From an uncultured Rubrobacteraceae bacterium (GTDB lineage Bacteria; Actinomycetota; Rubrobacteria; Rubrobacterales; Rubrobacteraceae), in contig CADCVH010000034.1 of NCBI GenBank assembly GCA_902806085.1, positions 1 to 42,236 of the forward strand: a DNA stretch of 42,236 nt. The letters run 5' to 3'. A program made the translations under genes and the position numbers. Below the pieces are notes generated by a model, which saw nothing but the letters and a program-made list of their open reading frames with translations, was not told the DNA's origin and ran no database searches. Of this stretch, positions 1-7,416 are shown one piece after another (positions within the stretch are counted from its first letter, which is position 1; every line of letters begins with the position of its first letter).

Positions 1-39
1 CCGAAGATCCCCAAAACGGGGCCTCGTGAGACCCCGCAG

Positions 40-60
40 CGGCCCGGCCCGGGCCGTTTT
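40..60. terminator. Short GC hairpin followed by four T
   Basis: A 7-bp stem (40-46 with 50-56, loop 47-49) is followed by TTTT at 57-60. It resembles a weak intrinsic terminator for a plus-strand gene lying off the left edge. The stretch 61-181 beyond it shows no convincing gene. Confidence 0.3.
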
Positions 61-181
61 GGCGCCCGAACAGCGGCCAAATGCGTGCTCGGAGCCCTAC
101 TCGAACCCCTTTTCAGACAGTTTCAAGACGAAGTTCTGAGGGAGCTAGGCGGGCCGGACGCCAGCCCACCCGCACCCATCT

Positions 182-522
182 CTACGAGAGATCTGCCGGC
201 AGGACGGTAAATCCGCTCGCCGCGGCTGCCCTTCGTAACGTCCCGTCTAACGATACGAACTCGTAGCCACTAGGCAACTCCGCGGCCCACCTAAAGGCGG
301 CAGCGAGCTGCATCGCGTCGGGTGCCTTTAAGGGATACATGTCCATGAAGTCCTCCCCAAGTAACCGGACCCTTTCCGTTGGCTGCATCTCCGACCAGCT
401 ACCACTCAGATGGTCCAGGATAGTACGCGCGTTCGCTACATCCGTGGACGAAAGTGAGCCCTCGCGCCTACGACGGTTCAACGCCGAGATGCACTCTGCT
501 CTGGTGCCCCACCACGTGACCA
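182..522 (-). pseudogene. PIN-domain (VapC-like) toxin, 3' part, cut by a Tn3-type end
   Basis: The minus strand encodes the C-terminal two thirds of a PIN-domain protein. Visible landmarks are WWGTRAECISAL, the acidic helix APDAMQLAAAFRWA and the ending FVSLDGTLRRAAAASGF, a typical PIN C-terminus with its last acidic residue. The N-terminal strand carrying the first catalytic Asp is absent. The homology begins at LVTWWGT, exactly where the 38-bp transposon end starts (523), so the gene was interrupted there. The missing 5' part was not found on the far side of the transposon, so a later deletion or rearrangement is likely. PIN toxins are ribonucleases usually paired with an antitoxin; none is seen here. 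Confidence 0.75.
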
Positions 523-560
523 GGGGTCCGAGTATTACTCGAACGAAAACACCCGCTAAG
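523..560 (+). repeat. Left terminal inverted repeat of the Tn3-type element
   Basis: A 38-bp end starting GGGGTCC and finishing CACCCGCTAAG. The inner 31 bp (530-560) are identical to the inverted right end; the outer seven bases differ at three positions. Confidence 0.85.
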
Positions 561-609
561 CAATGATGTTTTTGTGTCAAGCACCTTGCTATCCGCCGAA
601 TCTTGAGGT

Positions 610-1020
610 TTACGCAGTGGTTGCATGTAGCTTCCGCGCAAGCTCGCAATAGGCCTGCGGCCCACGTTCAAACGTGTCGATCGGTCGCTGGCCGACGTCC
701 CGCGTCCCGGCATGATCGAAGCCTCGCAGTGGTCCGTCGATCGGGAGTATCGCGAGCCCATGCACCGCGGACCGGGCAATAAACTCCGCACCCGGACGTC
801 GCTCGCGGGGCAAAAGCTCCGCTTCGACGAGTTCGTCCAGCGCCGCGCCGCGTAGCCGGAAGGGTGTCCGCCCTCCCTCCCCGGCTCTGTCCGGACTGGC
901 GCCGCTTTGTAGGTTATCCGAGGCCGAGAACGTCGTCTGGAACAACCCCGGTTCCGACCGCGCGAACCGCGGGTAGTCCCGGAGACGGCGAATCCGCGTC
1001 CTGAGCCTGATTGCGTCGTA
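610..1020 (-). pseudogene. TetR-family regulator, C-terminal fragment
   Basis: The minus-strand frame reads DYPRFARSEPGLFQTTF, then LDELVEAELL and the motif FIARSAVHGLAILPIDGPL, which is typical of the WHG/TetR_C_33 ligand-binding domain. The frame is closed upstream by TAG at 1054-1056 and there is no N-terminal helix-turn-helix, so the DNA-binding half is lost. It lies between the left transposon end and the divergent intact TetR gene. That intact gene is a different TetR protein, not the missing half. The fragment is probably the stump of an earlier passenger. Confidence 0.65.
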
Positions 1021-1039
1021 ATCCTTGTCTAGATGATAT

Positions 1040-1089
1040 TTGGTAGTATATTGCTATTAACTATTAAAATACTAGGAAGGATGATCGTC
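1040..1089 (+). promoter_or_regulatory. AT-rich leader and ribosome binding site of the TetR gene
   Basis: This 50-bp stretch is strikingly AT-rich compared with its surroundings and holds several TA-rich -10 candidates (TAGTATATT, TATTAAAAT). AGGAAGG at 1074-1080 lies nine bases before ATG 1090 and sets the chosen start. The earlier in-frame ATG at 1033 would give an unlikely hydrophobic leader. Confidence 0.5.
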
Positions 1090-1767
1090 ATGAAGGACGC
1101 CGGTCACGGCGACACGACAAGCGAGCGAAGACGCGGGCCGATGAGTGCGGAGCGGCGCCAGCGGGTTCGTATGGAAATCTCTCGGGAAGCGGCGCGCCTG
1201 TTCTGGGATCAGGGTGTCGCTGATACGACCGGTGAACAGATAGCGCAGGGGGTGGGCCTCTCTGTGAGTAGCATCTGGCGGTACTTTCGCAACAAGGAGA
1301 GCTGCGCCGAGCCGGTCTTGGCGCGGGGCGTCGAGGAGTTCGCGGCGGTGTTGCGTCGCTGGCCGCGGGAGCTCTCCCTCGAAGATCACCTCGTCACGTG
1401 GGGGAGGGAGCGTCCTCGAGATCCCGATCAGTATGCCTACGACCTGGCCGAGATAAAGATGATCGCGCTGGCCGACACGGAGCCGGCGCTGCGCGCGGCC
1501 TGGCTGATGGCCTGCGATCAGGGGGAACGCCAGCTTGTCGCGGTCATCGCGGACCGCCTGCGGCGCCCGACCGACGATATCGAGGTGCGAACGCACGCGG
1601 CGGCGACCACCGCGGTTCTGCGGGTGCTCACCGAAGAGATCAGTGTCGCCGTTCTGACCGGCTCCGATCCCGCCACTTTCGGCAGCCCACTCGAACGCGC
1701 AGAACGCACGGTCCACGCTTTGCGCGTGGCCACCGGAGGGGTCGTCGGCGACCCCGTCGAATCCTGA
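1090..1767 (+). CDS. TetR/AcrR-family transcriptional regulator
   Basis: A 225-residue one-component regulator. The N-terminal helix-turn-helix is clear: ISREAARLFWDQGVADTTGEQIAQGVGLSVSSIWRYFRNKE covers roughly residues 30-70 in the usual TetR order (helix 1, then the GVGLS turn and the YFRNKE end). The rest is a variable ligand-binding domain. ATG 1090 is chosen because AGGAAGG sits nine bases upstream. It lies just ahead of, and in the same direction as, an SDR gene inside the same transposon, so control of that enzyme is a fair inference. A TetR protein normally represses and is released by a small ligand; the ligand is unknown. Confidence 0.88.
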   Translation: MKDAGHGDTTSERRRGPMSAERRQRVRMEISREAARLFWDQGVADTTGEQIAQGVGLSVSSIWRYFRNKESCAEPVLARGVEEFAAVLRRWPRELSLEDHLVTWGRERPRDPDQYAYDLAEIKMIALADTEPALRAAWLMACDQGERQLVAVIADRLRRPTDDIEVRTHAAATTAVLRVLTEEISVAVLTGSDPATFGSPLERAERTVHALRVATGGVVGDPVES

Positions 1768-2043
1768 ACCCATCGGCAACTGCAATCGGCGACTGCAATT
1801 AGCGACCAGATCCAAGGAGTTCATGACCATGTCCCAAGTTTCCCCCAACCACCCGCGGGAGTCGGCAAAGACCCCCGCCGCGTCCTCGGCCAGGTCGCCT
1901 CCATCAGATCCAGGGCGGTTCAACCCTTCCGGCCCCTTCACGCTTTGGGGTGACGAAACCATCGCTTGTAGCCGGTCCCTCGCGGATCGTCGAGATCCAG
2001 AGCAACACAATCACCGACCAATCCCGAGATCTAGGAGTTAGAG
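1768..2043 (+). other. Spacer between TetR and SDR genes, with a doubtful short ORF
   Basis: The 276-bp gap contains an ATG at 1823 preceded by AAGGAG and opening a 72-codon frame. The peptide (MTMSQVSPNHPRES...) is rich in Pro, Ser and Arg and matches nothing I recognise; its last third looks like out-of-frame sequence. It may be a frameshifted remnant. CTAGGAG at 2031-2037 is the ribosome binding site of the SDR gene. Confidence 0.35.
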
Positions 2044-3027
2044 ATGACCACAGCAACCCGAACCATCGTCATGACCGGCGCCACCCGCGGAATCGGTCTC
2101 GAAGCAGCACGAGAATTCCTGCGTCGCAGCCCCGATACGCACCTCGTGGTTCTTGGGCGAGGCTCCTCTGCCGCCCAGGTGCTGCCGAGCCTGCGAGAGG
2201 TCTCTCCGCACGTCTCGACGGTCGACATCGATCTGTCGAGCAAGGCGAGCGTCGCCGCTGCTGGCGCACAGCTGGAAGATCTTCTTGATTCCGGCGAGTT
2301 GCCTCCGCTGCGGGGCCTCGTGTTCAACGCGGGTGTCCAGTTCTCCAACGCGCTTGCGACCACGGTCGACGGATACGAGAAAACCTTTGCCGTGAACGTC
2401 ATGTCCACCCACCAGCTTCTCAGGCAACTACACCCCCACATTCAGGCGCCGGCACGCATCGTCGTCACGGTCAGCGACGCCCACTTCGGTGATCTTCGGC
2501 ACACCGGGGGGACCATGCCCGCGCCCCAATGGGCCATCCCGGAGATCTCCCGACCCGGAGCATTCCACCGTTCCGGAGATGTCCGAGCCGGCCGTCGTGC
2601 CTACGTGACGAGCAAACTCGGCGGCATCCACCTGGTCCACGAATGGGCCCGCCGATTGCCCGACGGCATCGACATCGTCTCTTACAACCCCAGCCTCGTG
2701 GTCGGAACCGGGCTCGCACGCGAAAGCGGTGGAGCCTTTCCCTTCTTGATGAGATGGATCATCCCGCTGCTGACGGTCACGCCCCTCGTGGATACCCCGG
2801 TCCCCGCGGGCGAGAAACTCGCCGACGCCATTCTCAGCGTCACCCCCGCCGCGACCGGCGCCTACATCCACCGGAAGAAGGCCACGGCGTCATCCACCGA
2901 GTCCTACGACACCGACCGCGAACGCGCCCTCTGGAACTGGCTGGAACAGGTCTATGGACAACCAACTGAGGGCGCCAAGAGCGCCTACGATATTCGTCCT
3001 TCGCCGGTCCGCGATCGCGACAGGTAG
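2044..3027 (+). CDS. Short-chain dehydrogenase/reductase
   Basis: A 327-residue NAD(P)-dependent oxidoreductase of the SDR superfamily. It shows the glycine-rich cofactor loop TGATRGIG (residues 11-18), NAGV near residue 97 and the catalytic pair in YVTSK near 190. The insertion around residues 150-180 and the C-terminal extension resemble protochlorophyllide-reductase/retinol-dehydrogenase-like SDRs, so the substrate may be a hydrophobic alcohol or carbonyl compound. ATG 2044 has GGAG eight bases before it. It is a passenger of the Tn3-type element and follows a TetR gene. The last ~20 residues look unlike the family and may have been added when the transposon was rearranged just downstream. 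Confidence 0.88.
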   Translation: MTTATRTIVMTGATRGIGLEAAREFLRRSPDTHLVVLGRGSSAAQVLPSLREVSPHVSTVDIDLSSKASVAAAGAQLEDLLDSGELPPLRGLVFNAGVQFSNALATTVDGYEKTFAVNVMSTHQLLRQLHPHIQAPARIVVTVSDAHFGDLRHTGGTMPAPQWAIPEISRPGAFHRSGDVRAGRRAYVTSKLGGIHLVHEWARRLPDGIDIVSYNPSLVVGTGLARESGGAFPFLMRWIIPLLTVTPLVDTPVPAGEKLADAILSVTPAATGAYIHRKKATASSTESYDTDRERALWNWLEQVYGQPTEGAKSAYDIRPSPVRDRDR

Positions 3028-3096
3028 CGGAGCTGCACGCGCCGGACCGGACGGGCCGACAGGCACCTTCACCCTCTGGGAGGGCGTGGATGTCCC

Positions 3097-3471
3097 GTGG
3101 TGACCGGGCGCAGGACCATCGGGGGGCAGCTCAACCTCCACGAGCAGCGCCACTCCCTCGCACGCGCCGTCTTCTTCGGCAAGAAGGGCGAGGTCCGCAA
3201 GCGCTACCGCGAGGGCCAGGAGGACCAGCTCGGCGCCCTGGGCCTCGTCGTCAACGCCGTCTCGCTCTGGAACACCCGCTACATCGGCCTCGCGCTGGAA
3301 ACCCTGGCGGCGGAGGGCTTCGAGGCGCGCGTGGAGGACGTGGAGCGCCTCTCGCCACTGCGCCACGAGCACGTCAACCTGCTCGGCCGCTACCAGTTCT
3401 CGCTCGCCGACGACCTCATGCAAGGCGGCCTGCGGCCCCTGCGTCGTCCGGGCATCCTGGAGGATGATTGA
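3097..3471 (+). pseudogene. tnpA: Tn3-family transposase TnpA, C-terminal fragment
   Basis: The frame reads QLNLHEQRHSLARAVFFGKK, then RYREGQEDQLGALGLVVNAV and LSPLRHEHVNLLGRY, the very conserved C-terminal end of Tn3-family (DDE_Tnp_Tn3) transposases. It includes the EGQEDQ segment that carries the last catalytic Glu. About 120 of some 1000 residues survive, and no upstream tnpA sequence remains. The stop at 3469-3471 is 15 bp before the right inverted repeat, as in complete Tn3 elements. It is certainly inactive alone. The start at 3097 is only the first in-frame GTG. Confidence 0.9.
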
Positions 3472-3486
3472 ATGTTTGTTCAAGTT

Positions 3487-3524
3487 CTTAGCGGGTGTTT
3501 TCGTTCGAGTAATACTCAGAGGCC
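3487..3524 (-). repeat. Right terminal inverted repeat of the Tn3-type element
   Basis: Inverted copy of 523-560 with three mismatches in the outer seven bases and a perfect inner 31 bp (3487-3517). It follows the tnpA stop directly. Confidence 0.85.
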
Positions 3525-3587
3525 GAAACGCGCCGGCCGGGACGCTTTGGCCGGCCAGCGCGAGCAAAGCTCGGACCCCGACTGCCG

Positions 3588-3992
3588 TTACGCGGTGGTC
3601 CTGCCGTCGGCACGACGGATGGGTGTGACGGCGGCCGTGGCCACGGCCGTGGCCGGGTCTGGTGGCATGGGTTTCACTCCTGTTGGGCGCCCCGCCCGCC
3701 AGACCCGGCCGCGCTCCTTCGCCCGCTCCGACACGAGGCCCCTTTGCCACAGGTCCGCCCGCTCGGCGCCGTGCGGCCCGAGCCTGAGTTCCTCCAACTG
3801 CCGGCCGGACTCCGTCCGGCGAACCGCGACCAGCGCGTCCCCGAACGGCTCGCCGGTCCTCCCGGCGCGGGCCTGTGCCTGCCGGGACAGGACCGAGTAG
3901 ACCATCTCGCGCACCAGTTGTCCGGTGTGCATCGGTTTCGCCTCTCCCGACTCTTGCTTCACGCCCGTCCGCTTCGTCGTTACCTCGGTCAA
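3588..3992 (-). CDS. Hypothetical protein
   Basis: A 134-residue protein with no family I recognise. The middle (GQLVREMVYSVLSRQAQARAGRTGEPFGDALVAVRRTESGRQLEEL) is charged and helical with good codon-position GC bias; the C-terminus is Pro/Ala/Thr-rich and looks disordered. TTG 3992 has CAGGAG six to seven bases upstream; an internal ATG at MHTGQL (with GGGAGAGG before it) is an equally good start and gives about 114 residues. It stands alone beside the right end of the Tn3 relic and may be part of the same accessory block. No membrane segment or signal peptide is seen. Confidence 0.45.
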   Translation of the reverse strand: MTEVTTKRTGVKQESGEAKPMHTGQLVREMVYSVLSRQAQARAGRTGEPFGDALVAVRRTESGRQLEELRLGPHGAERADLWQRGLVSERAKERGRVWRAGRPTGVKPMPPDPATAVATAAVTPIRRADGRTTA

Positions 3993-4352
3993 GAGCTCTC
4001 CTGCTCTCGTGGGCCCGGCCCTCGTTCGCCCACGTGGGTAATCTTCGGTGACACAAGTATGCGGGCCGGCGAAGCCGCTCCTGTTAGGAGGCGGCGATCG
4101 CCGGCCCGTGCGACAAACACCGGTCGCGCCACAACGCCGGTGCCCGCGGCTAGTTGTCTATCTCCCTGTACAGCGGTCTTTACCTCCTACTAGAGGTGCA
4201 ACAGGGATATTGTAGCACGAATTACTAATATTGTGGCGCGCTACCGGCGGGGGCGCCTCCTCGTGCCGGGGCCGATTCGCACTTTTCAGGAGATCTCCTC
4301 ATAGGTTTCTGCGAAGTTCGGCAATACAAGACGAAACTCGGCTCATTAGCAT

Positions 4353-4444
4353 GATACGTGTCCTTTGCGCAAGGAGTACAATGAAATTGTTATGTGGCCA
4401 ACACACCGCCGCGTGAGGGCGTAGGACCGCTACCTGCCTCCCTG
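4353..4444 (+). repeat. Direct repeat copy A (promoter-like)
   Basis: This starts with GATACGTG, continues through GGAGTACAATGAAATTGTTA and ends CTACCTGCCTCC. Copy B at 4658-4750 follows the same order with about 70 percent identity. TACAAT at 4377-4382 looks like a -10 element. An ATG here opens only an 11-codon frame, closed by TGA. Confidence 0.55.
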
Positions 4445-4657
4445 CTAGAGTTGGGTTAGCTTCCCACCATCATCATTGAGCCGGGCTCGCCACTCTACCC
4501 CCTCCAGGGAACGGCGGCCCGGTCTTCTTGCCATCGACGCGCTCGAACGCGTCGATGAGGCCTTCTAGGAACTTTGTCTGGACGGTTCTAAGAACTTCGG
4601 CTATAGAGCTATTCTCGGGCGTTAGCAGGGAAAGGTCCAAGACTGGTCCGTTTAGGG

Positions 4658-4750
4658 GATACGTGACCCTTGCTCGGGGAGTATGATGCAATCGTTACGT
4701 GGCCGAGACAACGCCGCGTCGAAGGCGCAGGGTCGCTACCTGCCCTCCTT
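4658..4750 (+). repeat. Direct repeat copy B (promoter-like) upstream of the oxidoreductase
   Basis: Second copy of the repeat at 4353-4444. TATGAT at 4682-4687 lies at the position of TACAAT in copy A and is a better -10. It is followed about 130 bases later by the oxidoreductase start, so copy B may be the working promoter and copy A a decayed duplicate. Confidence 0.5.
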
Positions 4751-4818
4751 CCGGACCGGGGTCAGCAACCTCCAACCACCCTCCGCCCGCGCGTGGGCGG
4801 GAGCAAGGAGACGCGACC

Positions 4819-5907
4819 GTGGCCACCAAAGGAAAAAGGACGGAAGCGGAACCGAGCGCGTCCGCGAGCGCGCCAACCAGGCTCTCCGAGCGAGAAGATC
4901 GTGCGGGCCCCGGCGGTCCTGCGGAACATATGAAAGCGATCGTCCAGGACGCGTACGGCTCACCCGATGTCCTGGAGCTTAGGGATATCGACAGGCCCGA
5001 GATCGGAGACGACGAGGTACTGGTTCGCGTGCACGCGGCCGGCGTGAACCCGGGCGACTGGGCGGTCATGGGCGGCCTGCCGTACATAGCCCGCCCGGTG
5101 TACGGGCTGCGCAGGCCGAAGAACGCCATCCGGGGGACGGACGTGGCGGGGACGGTCGAAGCCGTCGGCACCGGCGTGACTCGCTTCCGGCCGGGCGACG
5201 AGGTCTTCGGCTGGTGCGGCGGGCTCGGCGGGGCCTTTGCCGAGTACGCGGCCGTCTCCGAAGGCGCGCTGGCGCCCAAGCCTGCCAACCTCAGCTTCGA
5301 GCAGGCCGCGGCCGTTCCCATGGCCGGGCTCGTCGCCCTCCAAGCCCTTCGAGATCACGGCAATGTTCGAGCCGGGCAGAAGGTCCTGATCAACGGCGCC
5401 TCCGGGGGCGTCGGCACCTTCGCGGTGCAGATCGCCAAGGCGCTCGGCGCCGAGGTGACCGGCGTGTGCAGCACGAGGAACGTGGGCATGGTCCGATCTA
5501 TCGGCGCCGATCACGTCATCGACTACACCCGTGAGGACTTCACACAGAAGGATCAGCGCTACGACTTCATCCTCGACAACGTGGCAAACCATTCGCTGTC
5601 CGACCTCCGACGCGCGCTCACCCCGACGGGAATGCTCGTTCCGAACGGCGGAGGGTTCGACAACCACTGGTTCGCAAGCGGCGGTCGTGTGATCGGCGCG
5701 CACGTGTTGAACCGGTTCGTGGGCCACACACTGCGGCCGTTTCTCGTGTCGCCGAAGCTCGAGGACCTGCTCGTCCTCATGGAGTTGACCGAAGCCGGCA
5801 AGGTCACGCCGGTAATAGACCGCACCTTTCCGCTGGGCGAAGCCCCTAAGGCGATGGGCCATGTGGGAGGGGGACACGCCCGAGGAAAGGTCGCCGTCAC
5901 CGTGTGA
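4819..5907 (+). CDS. Zinc-independent quinone-oxidoreductase-like MDR protein
   Basis: A medium-chain dehydrogenase/reductase of the quinone oxidoreductase branch that probably uses NADPH. The N-terminal GroES-like fold begins at MKAIVQDAYGSPDVLEL; the cofactor site is INGASGGVGTFAVQIAKALGAEV, and the C-terminus GKVTPVIDRTFPL...GHARGKVAV is standard. The zinc-binding Cys/His residues are absent. GTG 4819 has AAGGAG at 4805-4810, eight bases before it, and gives 362 residues with a 37-residue polar extension. The family-like start is ATG 4930, which has no clear ribosome binding site. Neighbouring SDR and membrane-protein genes suggest a detoxification or redox-stress role; the substrate is unknown. 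Confidence 0.87.
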   Translation: MATKGKRTEAEPSASASAPTRLSEREDRAGPGGPAEHMKAIVQDAYGSPDVLELRDIDRPEIGDDEVLVRVHAAGVNPGDWAVMGGLPYIARPVYGLRRPKNAIRGTDVAGTVEAVGTGVTRFRPGDEVFGWCGGLGGAFAEYAAVSEGALAPKPANLSFEQAAAVPMAGLVALQALRDHGNVRAGQKVLINGASGGVGTFAVQIAKALGAEVTGVCSTRNVGMVRSIGADHVIDYTREDFTQKDQRYDFILDNVANHSLSDLRRALTPTGMLVPNGGGFDNHWFASGGRVIGAHVLNRFVGHTLRPFLVSPKLEDLLVLMELTEAGKVTPVIDRTFPLGEAPKAMGHVGGGHARGKVAVTV

Positions 5908-6036
5908 CGCATGTGACACACGTCCTGCGACGGATCGGGTGAACACGGCAACCGGGCAGACAGGAGAGCCGCCACGCGCCTCTTGCGCATCGAGGAATCA
6001 ACTTCTTGCCCCGAAGGCAGGTTGAAGGGAACTGAA

Positions 6037-6828
6037 ATGGCGAACCATCCGACAATCACGAAACGGCCCACCGCCGACATCTCCCCACGGAAGGTCGCGC
6101 TGATCGCAGGGATTGGCCTGCTGGTCATGGCGGTCCTCGCGCCCCTCGCACGCTTCGGTGTGCTCCAGAACCTTATTGTGCCAGCGGATGCGGCGGCAAC
6201 GGTCACGAACATCACTGCCTCCGAGGAGCTCTTTCGCGTCGCCATCGCGGCTCTCTTGGTAGTCACGTTCCTGGACATCCTGGTTGCCTGGGCGCTCTAT
6301 GTTCTGCTGAGACCGGTGAACGCGGCCCTCGCGCTCCTTGTGGGTTGGCTGCGGCTGGCAGCTCCAGCCGTGTTTGCGGTGGCGTTGGCGAACCTGCTCG
6401 ACGTCGCGCAGCTCGTGGGCGGCTCCGACGGCGCGGCGCTTCAACCGGCGCAGTTGCAGGCGCAGGTGATGGCATCCATATCCTCATTCGACAACGGCTG
6501 GGACATGAGCCTGGCGATCTTCGGACTCCACCTCCTTGGCCTTGGATACTTGCTGTTCCGGTCGGCACACTTCCCGCGGTTCCTCGGTGTGCTCGTGGCC
6601 ATCGCCGGCGGCGGATACCTGGCCGATTCGTTCGGCACCATCCTCATCCCCGACTACGCGTTGACCATCGGCGCGTTTACGTTCGTTGGCGAAGCGTTGC
6701 TCATCTTCTGGCTGTTCTATAGAGCCATCAAGGGATTCCCATCCGGATCGGACCCATCCGAATCGGAAAGCCCTGGCGCACCGGTGACGGAGCAACGGCT
6801 CACGCAACCGACCACCCTGGTCCCATGA
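6037..6828 (+). CDS. DUF4386-type integral membrane protein
   Basis: A 263-residue protein with about six hydrophobic segments (VALIAGIGLLVMAVLAPLA, VAIAALLVVTFLDILVAWALY, LALLVGWLRLAAPAVFAVALANLL, MSLAIFGLHLLGLGYLLF, LGVLVAIAGGGYLADSF, IGAFTFVGEALLIFWLFYRAIKG). The layout, with the GWDMSLAIFGLHLLGLGYL and FPRFLGVLVAIAGGGYL signatures, fits the DUF4386 family of unknown function. ATG 6037 follows GAAGGGA; an earlier in-frame ATG (5983) would add 18 polar residues. The C-terminal 30 residues are a Ser/Pro/Glu-rich tail. A second DUF4386-type gene lies at 11625, past the LuxR gene. Confidence 0.8.
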   Translation: MANHPTITKRPTADISPRKVALIAGIGLLVMAVLAPLARFGVLQNLIVPADAAATVTNITASEELFRVAIAALLVVTFLDILVAWALYVLLRPVNAALALLVGWLRLAAPAVFAVALANLLDVAQLVGGSDGAALQPAQLQAQVMASISSFDNGWDMSLAIFGLHLLGLGYLLFRSAHFPRFLGVLVAIAGGGYLADSFGTILIPDYALTIGAFTFVGEALLIFWLFYRAIKGFPSGSDPSESESPGAPVTEQRLTQPTTLVP

Positions 6829-6929
6829 GCCTGAAACCTCTAGCCCCGAATTCATAGATGTCTTGTGGATATAGGCGCGCTCGGGCTCGTCCGGAGTGAG
6901 GAGTGCGCTGGTGGAAGGAGACGATCACC

Positions 6930-7373
6930 ATGCAGGTACCTACATTCTCAGTGACCACTGCTAAGCGAACCGCCAAAGTAGCGGCGGCGGGCTTCGGCGT
7001 GGTCGCGGTCTTCCAGCTCCTCTTGGCACTCGGAGCCCCATGGGGGGAAGCCGCGTTGGGCGGCTACAACGAGGGGACGCTCCCACCAGAGCTTCGCGTC
7101 GTCAGCTTGGTCTCCATGGCCGTCTTCCTTGGAGCGGGATTCGTTGTCCTCGGTCGCGCGGGCCACTGGGGCGATCGACTCTCCGGCGCCTTCCGGGTGG
7201 GAACGTGGGCGCTCGCCGTGATTCTGCCGCTTGGCGCGCTCATGAACCTTGCCTCCTCGAGCCCGTGGGAGCGCTTCGGGTGGGCGCCGTTCACGTTTCT
7301 TCTTGCGGTGGCGACCCTCGTGGTCGCTCGCGGGCGGAGCCATGAGCATGCGCAGGTACACGGTGGCACCTGA
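6930..7373 (+). CDS. Small membrane protein, four predicted helices
   Basis: A 147-residue protein with hydrophobic stretches VAAAGFGVVAVFQLLLALGAPW, VVSLVSMAVFLGAGFVVLG, WALAVILPLGALMNLA and WAPFTFLLAVATLVVARG. The GAPWGEAALGG...LP segment after helix 1 recurs in uncharacterised actinobacterial membrane proteins; I cannot name a function. ATG 6930 is chosen because GGAAGGAG lies about nine bases upstream; the in-frame ATG at 6903 has none. Its 3' end overlaps possible upstream starts of the next SDR gene, so the two are probably co-transcribed. Confidence 0.72.
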   Translation: MQVPTFSVTTAKRTAKVAAAGFGVVAVFQLLLALGAPWGEAALGGYNEGTLPPELRVVSLVSMAVFLGAGFVVLGRAGHWGDRLSGAFRVGTWALAVILPLGALMNLASSSPWERFGWAPFTFLLAVATLVVARGRSHEHAQVHGGT

Positions 7374-7416
7374 GCATGGACGACTGTCCCCCGATGAGCC
7401 CGAAGCGAGCATAGGA

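Larger units (their letters stand above)
523..3524. mobile_element. Tn3-family transposon relic with TetR/SDR passengers
   Basis: Two 38-bp inverted ends, 523-560 and 3487-3524, match at 35 of 38 positions and resemble Tn3-family ends (outer GGGG, inner GAACGAAAAC...TAAG). The inner edge of the right end lies 15 bp after the stop of a tnpA 3' fragment, the usual Tn3 arrangement. The interior holds a truncated TetR gene, an intact TetR gene, an SDR gene and only about 120 codons of the roughly 1000-codon transposase. No resolvase is present. The 5 bp beside each end (GACCA left, GAAAC right) are not a target duplication. The element is therefore a deleted, non-autonomous derivative that could move only with a transposase supplied elsewhere. 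Confidence 0.85.
3993..4818. other. Gene-poor interval containing a diverged direct repeat
   Basis: No convincing gene is seen in about 825 bp. The composition is less GC-rich than elsewhere, notably around 4190-4400. The main structure is a diverged direct repeat (4353-4444 and 4658-4750). Between the copies the minus strand has a 72-codon frame starting at a TTG (4691 back to 4473), with a helical core IAEVLRTVQTKFLEGLIDAFERV. It lacks a ribosome binding site and is not called. Confidence 0.4.

Noticed and set aside
1823-2041. 72-codon frame with a good ribosome binding site between TetR and SDR genes
   Set aside because: The peptide is Pro/Ser/Arg-rich with no family likeness, and its 3' part looks like out-of-frame sequence; kept only as a note on the spacer.
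518-3529. Target-site duplication around the Tn3-type element
   Set aside because: The flanking 5-mers GACCA and GAAAC differ.
3525-3600. Possible missing front part of the PIN gene beyond the right transposon end
   Set aside because: No LDTS-like catalytic start motif is found in any minus-strand frame there.
4473-4691. 72-codon minus-strand frame between the direct repeats
   Set aside because: It has a TTG start without a ribosome binding site and no known likeness, so it was not called as a gene.
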